From Acholeplasmatales bacterium (GTDB lineage: Bacteria; Bacillota_I; Bacilli_A; Acholeplasmatales; Anaeroplasmataceae), in NCBI GenBank assembly GCA_024681175.1, contig JAILBI010000065.1, positions 1 to 10,919 on the forward strand: 10,919 nucleotides of DNA, given 5' to 3'. The position numbers were made by a program, and so were the translations under genes. Below are positions 6,918 to 10,919 of this stretch, one piece after another. Below the pieces are notes generated by a model. That model did no database searches, was not told the origin of the DNA, and was given only the letters and a program-made list of their open reading frames with translations. Each line of letters starts with the position of its first letter. Positions within the stretch are counted from its first letter, which is position 1.

Positions 6918-7673
6918 ATGCTATGTAAAAGAATTATTCCTTGTCTTGATATTAAGGAAGGACGTGTTGTAAAAGGCGTTAATTTCCTTGATTTAAAGGA
7001 TGCAGGAGATCCTGTTGAAATTGCAAAAGGATATTCACAGCTTGGTGCAGATGAGGTAGTATTTTTAGATATTACTGCATCTTATGAAAAGCGTGGAATA
7101 TTAATTGATGTAATTAAAAATGCAGCTAAAAATGTATTTATTCCATTAACAGTAGGTGGTGGAATTAAAACTGTAGATGATATGAAGGAAATATTATCAG
7201 CTGGTGCTGATAAGGTATCTATTAATTCAGCTGCAGTTCATAATCCTTCATTAATTTCTGAAGGTGCTAAAAAATATGGCAATCAATGTATTGTTGTTGC
7301 AATTGATGCTAAATGGAATGGCTCCTTTTATGAGGTTTACACAGAAGGTGGCAGAAATAAAACGGGCTTAGATGCAGTTAAATGGGCAAAGAAATGTGAA
7401 GAGCTTGGTGCAGGTGAAATATTATTGACAAGTATGGATAAGGATGGCACTAAATCAGGCTTTGAGCTTAATTTAACTAAAGCTGTTTCAAGCGCTATTG
7501 ATATTCCTGTTATTGCCTCAGGTGGTGCAGGAAATATGGAAGATTTTTATGATGTATTTACAAAAGGTGAAGCACAAGCTGGCCTTGCTGCATCATTATT
7601 CCATTACAATATTATTTCTATTAAAGATTTAAAAGAATACCTTAAAAAGAAGGAAGTTGAGGTTAGAATATGA
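6918..7673 (+). CDS. hisF: Imidazole glycerol phosphate synthase cyclase subunit HisF
   Basis: HisF is the barrel half of IGP synthase. It combines PRFAR with ammonia from HisH, giving imidazoleglycerol phosphate and AICAR (which returns to purine synthesis). It has 251 residues, the expected size. [19 protein letters not shown] (5-23) holds catalytic D11, and [10 protein letters not shown] (126-135) holds D130, the two acid-base aspartates. FLDITAS (49-55), TVGGGIKT (78-85), MDKDGT and IASGGAG are the other barrel motifs. It starts 2 nt after the hisA stop, with GGTGA at 6907-6911 as ribosome binding site. It ends in TGA within an ATGA overlap with hisIE, one of two TGA stops in the operon. 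Confidence 0.98.
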   Translation: MLCKRIIPCLDIKEGRVVKGVNFLDLKDAGDPVEIAKGYSQLGADEVVFLDITASYEKRGILIDVIKNAAKNVFIPLTVGGGIKTVDDMKEILSAGADKVSINSAAVHNPSLISEGAKKYGNQCIVVAIDAKWNGSFYEVYTEGGRNKTGLDAVKWAKKCEELGAGEILLTSMDKDGTKSGFELNLTKAVSSAIDIPVIASGGAGNMEDFYDVFTKGEAQAGLAASLFHYNIISIKDLKEYLKKKEVEVRI

Positions 7674-8317
7674 CAAAAGAAGAATTATTAAAAGAAGTCA
7701 AATTTGATGATAAGGGCTTAGTTGTATGTGTTGTTCAAGATGCACATGCTAAAAAGGTAAGAATGGTTGCATATATGAATAAAGAAGCTCTTACAAAGAC
7801 TTTAGAAACTAAAGAAATGTATTATTATTCAAGATCAAGACAGCAATTATGGAGAAAAGGTGAAACATCTGGTAATTTCCAGCATTTAAGAGGTCTTGCT
7901 ATTGATTGTGATGGTGATGCATTATTATTCCAGGTTGAACAAGAAGGTGGAATATCTTGTCATACAGGTCATGCAACTTGCTTTTATCGTGATTTAGAAG
8001 AACAAGGATTAATTATTTTAAATAGATCTAAGATTCAAAATTCTGATGTAGAAATATTTAATTTAGAAAACACAATTAAGGATAGAATTAAAAATCCTCA
8101 AGAAGGTTCTTATACTAATTATTTAATTGATAAGGGTGAAAATAAAATTTTAAAGAAGGTTGGCGAAGAAGCAACTGAAACTATTATTGCCTGCAAGGAT
8201 GGTAAGAAGGAAGAAATAGTTGGTGAAATTGCAGATCTTATTTATCATTTAACTGTAGAAATGGCTTATAAAGGCGTTTCTTGGGAAGATGTAATGGAAG
8301 AACTTAAAAAAAGATAG
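7670..8317 (+). CDS. hisI: Bifunctional phosphoribosyl-AMP cyclohydrolase / phosphoribosyl-ATP pyrophosphatase HisIE
   Basis: This fusion does steps 2 and 3: HisE cleaves PR-ATP to PR-AMP + PPi, and HisI opens the adenine ring to give ProFAR. Residues 1 to about 112 are HisI, with MNKEAL (36-41), [18 protein letters not shown] (52-69), DCDGDALL (79-86; D79, D81, D83 bind Mg) and CHTGHATCF (97-105; C97 and C104 with C80 bind Zn). Residues about 128-215 are HisE, an alpha-helical MazG-like pyrophosphohydrolase, with KKVGEEATE (162-170) and EIADLIYHL (186-194). At 215 residues the fusion is complete. GAGGT at 7659-7663 lies 6 nt before ATG 7670. It is the last his gene. Its stop is TAG, and no terminator follows, so transcription may run on into the phosphomutase gene. 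Confidence 0.97.
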   Translation: MTKEELLKEVKFDDKGLVVCVVQDAHAKKVRMVAYMNKEALTKTLETKEMYYYSRSRQQLWRKGETSGNFQHLRGLAIDCDGDALLFQVEQEGGISCHTGHATCFYRDLEEQGLIILNRSKIQNSDVEIFNLENTIKDRIKNPQEGSYTNYLIDKGENKILKKVGEEATETIIACKDGKKEEIVGEIADLIYHLTVEMAYKGVSWEDVMEELKKR

Positions 8318-8330
8318 TACCTTATAAACA

Positions 8331-8359
8331 TTGATAATTATTTAATTTTGATATAAAAT
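8331..8359 (+). promoter_or_regulatory. Probable sigma-A promoter for the phosphomutase gene
   Basis: TTGATA (8331-8336) is 17 bp from TAAAAT (8354-8359), each matching the consensus at five of six positions. An overlapping reading is an extended -10, TGA-TATAAA (8349-8357). The -10 region lies within an AT-only inverted repeat (TTAATTTT at 8342-8349, AAAATTAA at 8355-8362). The start would be near 8366, leaving a leader of about 20 nt. The AT-rich background raises the chance of a false match. Confidence 0.5.
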
Positions 8360-8368
8360 TAATTTAAT

Positions 8369-8374
8369 AAGGAG
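8369..8374 (+). promoter_or_regulatory. Ribosome binding site deciding the phosphomutase start
   Basis: AAGGAG is 10 nt before ATG 8385. The in-frame GTG at 8376 begins only one base after this site and is therefore too close to be used. Confidence 0.75.
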
Positions 8375-8384
8375 CGTGTTAAAA

Positions 8385-10079
8385 ATGGAATATTTAGAAA
8401 AGGCACAGATCTGGAAAAATTATAAAGATTTAGATCCAAGATTAAAAAAAGAATTAGACGCAATGTCTGATAATGATTTAAAGGAAGCATTCACTAATGA
8501 TTTAGAATTTGGTACTGGTGGTATGAGAGGAATTTTAGGCGCTGGTACTAATAGATTAAATATTTATATCGTTATGAAAGCAACATTAGGATTTGGTAGA
8601 TATTTACTTAAAAAATCTCCTGTTGCAGGTGCAATGGGTGTTGCAATAAGCCATGATAATAGACATTACTCAGTTGAATTTGCAAGAGCTGCTGCAGAAG
8701 TATTATCAACATTAGGCTTTAGAGTATTTTTATTTGAAGCATTAAGACCAACACCTGAGCTTTCTTACGCAGTAAGAAATTTCAAATGTATTGGTGGTAT
8801 TATGATTACTGCATCTCATAATCCAAAAGAATATAATGGTTATAAAATTTATGATGAAACAGGATGCCAATTAGTTCCTCAAGATGCTGATAAGGTTATT
8901 GCTGAAATTAATAAGATTGATAATTATTTTGATATTGATCATTCTAAAAATCATGATTTAATTTATTATATTGGCAAGGATGTTGATGAAAAATATATTG
9001 CTGATGTAAAAAAGATTATCTTAAGACCAAATTTAAAGAAGGATTTCAAGCTTGTTTATACACCACTTCATGGTACAGGACAGGTATTTGCACCACAAGT
9101 ATTACAATCAGTTGGATATGATGTAAATCCTTTAGCATGTCAAATGACTTGTGACCCTGATTTTTCTGGTGTTAAAACATCAAATCCAGAAAATAAAGAA
9201 GCATATGATGAAGCAATTGAATATGCAAAAGAAATTGGAGCTAAAATTGTTTTAGCTACAGACCCTGATGCAGATAGACTTGGTATTGCAGTAGAGCATA
9301 ATGGTGAATATATCTTATTTACAGGAAACCAAACTGCATCATTAGTATTTGATTATATTTGTAAAACAAGAAAAGAATTAGGCACATTACCAAAAGATGG
9401 TTATATGTTTACAACTAATGTATCATCTACATTACCTATCGCAATCGCAAATAAATATGGTCTAAAGACTGAAATTACATTAACAGGCTTTAAATTCATT
9501 GGTGAAAAAGCTCGTGAAATGGAACAAACTAAGAAAGGTACATATGTATTTGGATTTGAAGAATCATATGGCTGCTTAGTATCTCCAATTGTAAGAGATA
9601 AGGATTCTATTCAAGCAATTTTAATGCTTTGTGAAACTGCAGCATATTATAAAGAAAAAGGTATGGACCTTGTAGATGCATTAAATAGCGTATATGAAGA
9701 ATATGGCTATTATAAGGAAGGTATTACAAACATTGGTCTTGCAGGCTTAGAGGGACAAGCTAAGATTAGAAGAATTATGGACTATTTTAGAACAACTGAT
9801 ATAGCTCCGAAGGGATATAAGATTTTAGCTAAGGATGATGTATTATTAGGCATTTCACATGATTATGTAAATGATAAATCATCTAAAATTAATTTACCTA
9901 AATCAAATGTTATCAAATATTATTTAAATGATGATATGTGGTTTGTACTTCGTCCATCAGGAACTGAACCTAAATTAAAGGTTTATTATGGCGTAAAAGG
10001 TAAAACAGATGAAGAAGCTAATAAAGAATTAAAGAAATTAACAGACGAAGTTATGTCAATTGTTAATATGATTAAATAA
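8385..10079 (+). CDS. pgcA: Alpha-phosphoglucomutase / phosphomannomutase (PgcA-like)
   Basis: This is an alpha-D-phosphohexomutase interconverting glucose-6-phosphate and glucose-1-phosphate (possibly also mannose phosphates) through a phosphoserine. It links glycolysis to UDP-glucose, glycolipid and envelope polysaccharide synthesis. It has 564 residues from ATG 8385, close to Bacillus PgcA (about 580). All four domains show their loops. GTGGMRG (43-49) is at the substrate entrance, and TASHNPKEYNGYKIY (142-156) carries phosphoserine S144. DPDADRLG (293-300) has the Mg-binding Asp residues 293, 295 and 297. GFEESYG (390-396) is the sugar-specificity loop, and RPSGTEPK (523-530) the phosphate-binding loop. 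It lies 67 bp after hisIE with its own likely promoter and ends in a strong terminator. No functional link with histidine synthesis is evident. Glucose versus mannose preference cannot be settled by eye. Confidence 0.93.
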   Translation: MEYLEKAQIWKNYKDLDPRLKKELDAMSDNDLKEAFTNDLEFGTGGMRGILGAGTNRLNIYIVMKATLGFGRYLLKKSPVAGAMGVAISHDNRHYSVEFARAAAEVLSTLGFRVFLFEALRPTPELSYAVRNFKCIGGIMITASHNPKEYNGYKIYDETGCQLVPQDADKVIAEINKIDNYFDIDHSKNHDLIYYIGKDVDEKYIADVKKIILRPNLKKDFKLVYTPLHGTGQVFAPQVLQSVGYDVNPLACQMTCDPDFSGVKTSNPENKEAYDEAIEYAKEIGAKIVLATDPDADRLGIAVEHNGEYILFTGNQTASLVFDYICKTRKELGTLPKDGYMFTTNVSSTLPIAIANKYGLKTEITLTGFKFIGEKAREMEQTKKGTYVFGFEESYGCLVSPIVRDKDSIQAILMLCETAAYYKEKGMDLVDALNSVYEEYGYYKEGITNIGLAGLEGQAKIRRIMDYFRTTDIAPKGYKILAKDDVLLGISHDYVNDKSSKINLPKSNVIKYYLNDDMWFVLRPSGTEPKLKVYYGVKGKTDEEANKELKKLTDEVMSIVNMIK

Positions 10080-10100
10080 AAATTTATAATTAAAAATTAT

Positions 10101-10146
10101 AAAGTGGCAATTCAATTCAAGAATTTGCCACTTTTTATTTTTTTTT
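10101..10146 (+). terminator. Rho-independent terminator after the phosphomutase gene
   Basis: A 10-bp perfect stem (AAAGTGGCAA at 10101-10110, TTGCCACTTT at 10125-10134) with a 14-nt loop is followed by a long T tract (10132-10146, broken by one A). Part of the loop (TTC/GAA) could extend the stem with a bulge. It is the first terminator seen downstream of the his promoter. Confidence 0.92.
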
Positions 10147-10149
10147 AAA

Positions 10150-10171
10150 ATATCATCCGAATGGGTGATGT
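10150..10171 (+). repeat. Inverted repeat upstream of the lipoprotein promoter
   Basis: ATATCATCC (10150-10158) faces GGGTGATGT (10163-10171) across a GAAT loop. As RNA this is a 9-bp stem with two G-U pairs; as DNA it is an imperfect palindrome. No T tract follows on the + strand. It lies just upstream of two TATAAT boxes, so an operator is possible, but it may be chance. Confidence 0.35.
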
Positions 10172-10186
10172 ATTTATTTTATAATT

Positions 10187-10195
10187 TGTTATAAT
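10187..10195 (+). promoter_or_regulatory. Extended -10 promoter for the lipoprotein gene
   Basis: TGTTATAAT is an extended -10 identical in nine bases to that before hisZ. A second TATAAT lies at 10180-10185. No good -35 is seen at 17 bp (GATGTA at 10167-10172). Transcription would begin near 10202, about 31 nt ahead of the ATG. Confidence 0.5.
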
Positions 10196-10232
10196 GTTTA
10201 TGTGTTTAAGAAAGGAAAAGGGGAAAGAATAA

Positions 10233-10919
10233 ATGAAAAAGAAAAAATTGTTTGTAAGTGCCCTATTAGTTGCACTATCTACAGCAATGCTTGTAAGCTG
10301 TGGTAAAAAGAACAATAATAATGAACAAGAGACAATTACAAGTGTTAATGAACCAACATCTACATCAAATAATACAGGTGTAGATTCAACATCAAATAAT
10401 GGTGAAGCATCTAACACATCTACAAAGTCTAAAACGACTACTTCAAAAACAAGTGTTTCAATTCCAACAACATCTATTGAAATACCTGATATTCAAGAAG
10501 CATCATTAGAAACAATTTATAATGATTTTAAGAAAACAAAGCTTCCTAATACATATACTAAAGTTGCAAATAAGACTGCTTATTTAAATGCAATAACTCT
10601 ACAATCAAATTTAGATTCTATTTCAAATTACGATTGTATAGAGCAAGTAGGATTTGAAAATGTAGATAATACAAAAATTAATTATTTAATTGATAGTACA
10701 ACAGATTTATCAGAAGATGAATCTTTTTCTGGTAATATTTTAGGTGCATATGTAATTAATATTAAAAATTATGTTGAGAATTTAAGATTATATGAAGAAG
10801 AAACATATGGTGGCTATCAAGAAGAATTTTATTCTTTCCAACAAAAATACATTTTATATTATTTATCAGAAGATGGATCTAATAAAGATATATTTGTTTT
10901 AGATAATAAAGGATTAGTA
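10233..10919 (+). CDS. Putative secreted lipoprotein of unknown function (3' partial)
   Basis: An ATG at 10233 opens a frame that stays open to the right edge, giving 229 visible residues with no stop. GGGGA at about 10220-10224 serves as ribosome binding site. The N-terminus is a classic lipoprotein signal: MKKKKLF, a hydrophobic stretch (about 7-21), then lipobox LVSC with C23 as the lipidated residue and Gly next. This implies export by Sec, lipidation by Lgt and cleavage by LspA, with anchoring on the outer face of the membrane. Residues about 24-85 are a low-complexity linker of Thr, Ser, Asn and Lys. From about 86 a more ordinary, acidic and aromatic-rich sequence begins (for example YGGYQEEFYSFQQKY, 192-206). 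I recognise no family in it. It is the first gene after the terminator and has its own promoter. Confidence 0.85.
   Translation, partial: MKKKKLFVSALLVALSTAMLVSCGKKNNNNEQETITSVNEPTSTSNNTGVDSTSNNGEASNTSTKSKTTTSKTSVSIPTTSIEIPDIQEASLETIYNDFKKTKLPNTYTKVANKTAYLNAITLQSNLDSISNYDCIEQVGFENVDNTKINYLIDSTTDLSEDESFSGNILGAYVINIKNYVENLRLYEEETYGGYQEEFYSFQQKYILYYLSEDGSNKDIFVLDNKGLV

Noticed and set aside
8342..8362. AT-only inverted repeat as a terminator for the his operon
   Set aside because: The 8-bp stem has no G-C pair and no T tract follows, so it would not terminate transcription; it coincides with the -10 region instead.
8376..8384. GTG start for the phosphomutase gene
   Set aside because: It begins one base after AAGGAG, too close for initiation; ATG 8385 has proper spacing.
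10145..10417. Minus-strand open frame opposite the lipoprotein start
   Set aside because: Runs across the promoter and signal peptide of the + strand gene. The + strand has a binding site, promoter and lipobox, so the minus frame is a shadow.
1..10919. CRISPR arrays, insertion sequences, tRNA or rRNA genes, phage or defence genes
   Set aside because: No regularly spaced repeats, transposase-like proteins, tRNA folds or defence motifs were seen; the space is filled by housekeeping genes.

Overview
The window is AT-rich bacterial DNA of the low-GC Gram-positive type (Bacillota; Bacilli, Erysipelotrichia or a related uncultured gut or rumen lineage is my guess). Supporting signs are the A/T-heavy codon choice, strong AGGAGGTGA-type ribosome binding sites, short HisG paired with HisZ, a PgcA-type phosphoglucomutase, and a lipobox signal peptide. 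The genetic code looks standard. All nine tryptophans seen are TGG, no conserved gene is interrupted by TGA, and hisC and hisF end in TGA. This argues against the Mycoplasma code although the composition is Mollicutes-like.

Layout: (1) 1-728, the 3' end of an FAD-dependent phytoene-desaturase-like oxidoreductase, closed by a hairpin terminator (726-757). (2) 758-879, a 5' control region with a cre-like site, a TATAAT box, and an extended -10 promoter lying inside a near-perfect 23-bp palindrome. (3) 880-8317, a compact histidine biosynthesis operon hisZ-hisG-hisD-hisC-hisB-hisH-hisA-hisF-hisIE, with every junction between a 14-nt overlap and a 3-nt gap. (4) 8318-8384, a short spacer with a sigma-A-like promoter and no terminator. 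(5) 8385-10079, an alpha-phosphoglucomutase/phosphomannomutase followed by a strong terminator (10101-10146). (6) 10147-10232, a hairpin and another extended -10 promoter. (7) 10233-10919, the 5' part of a secreted lipoprotein of unknown function that runs off the window.

The his genes together encode nearly the whole route from PRPP and ATP to histidine. HisZ-HisG makes phosphoribosyl-ATP, HisIE carries out steps 2 and 3, and HisA isomerises. HisH-HisF makes imidazoleglycerol phosphate and AICAR, HisB dehydrates, HisC transaminates, and HisD oxidises histidinol twice. The missing step is histidinol-phosphate phosphatase, because HisB is monofunctional and no phosphatase gene is present. The phosphoglucomutase may be read partly from the his promoter and partly from its own. 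I found no clearly novel system here. The most interesting items are the operator-like palindrome on the his promoter, the absence of a T-box or leader, the missing phosphatase and the unknown lipoprotein.
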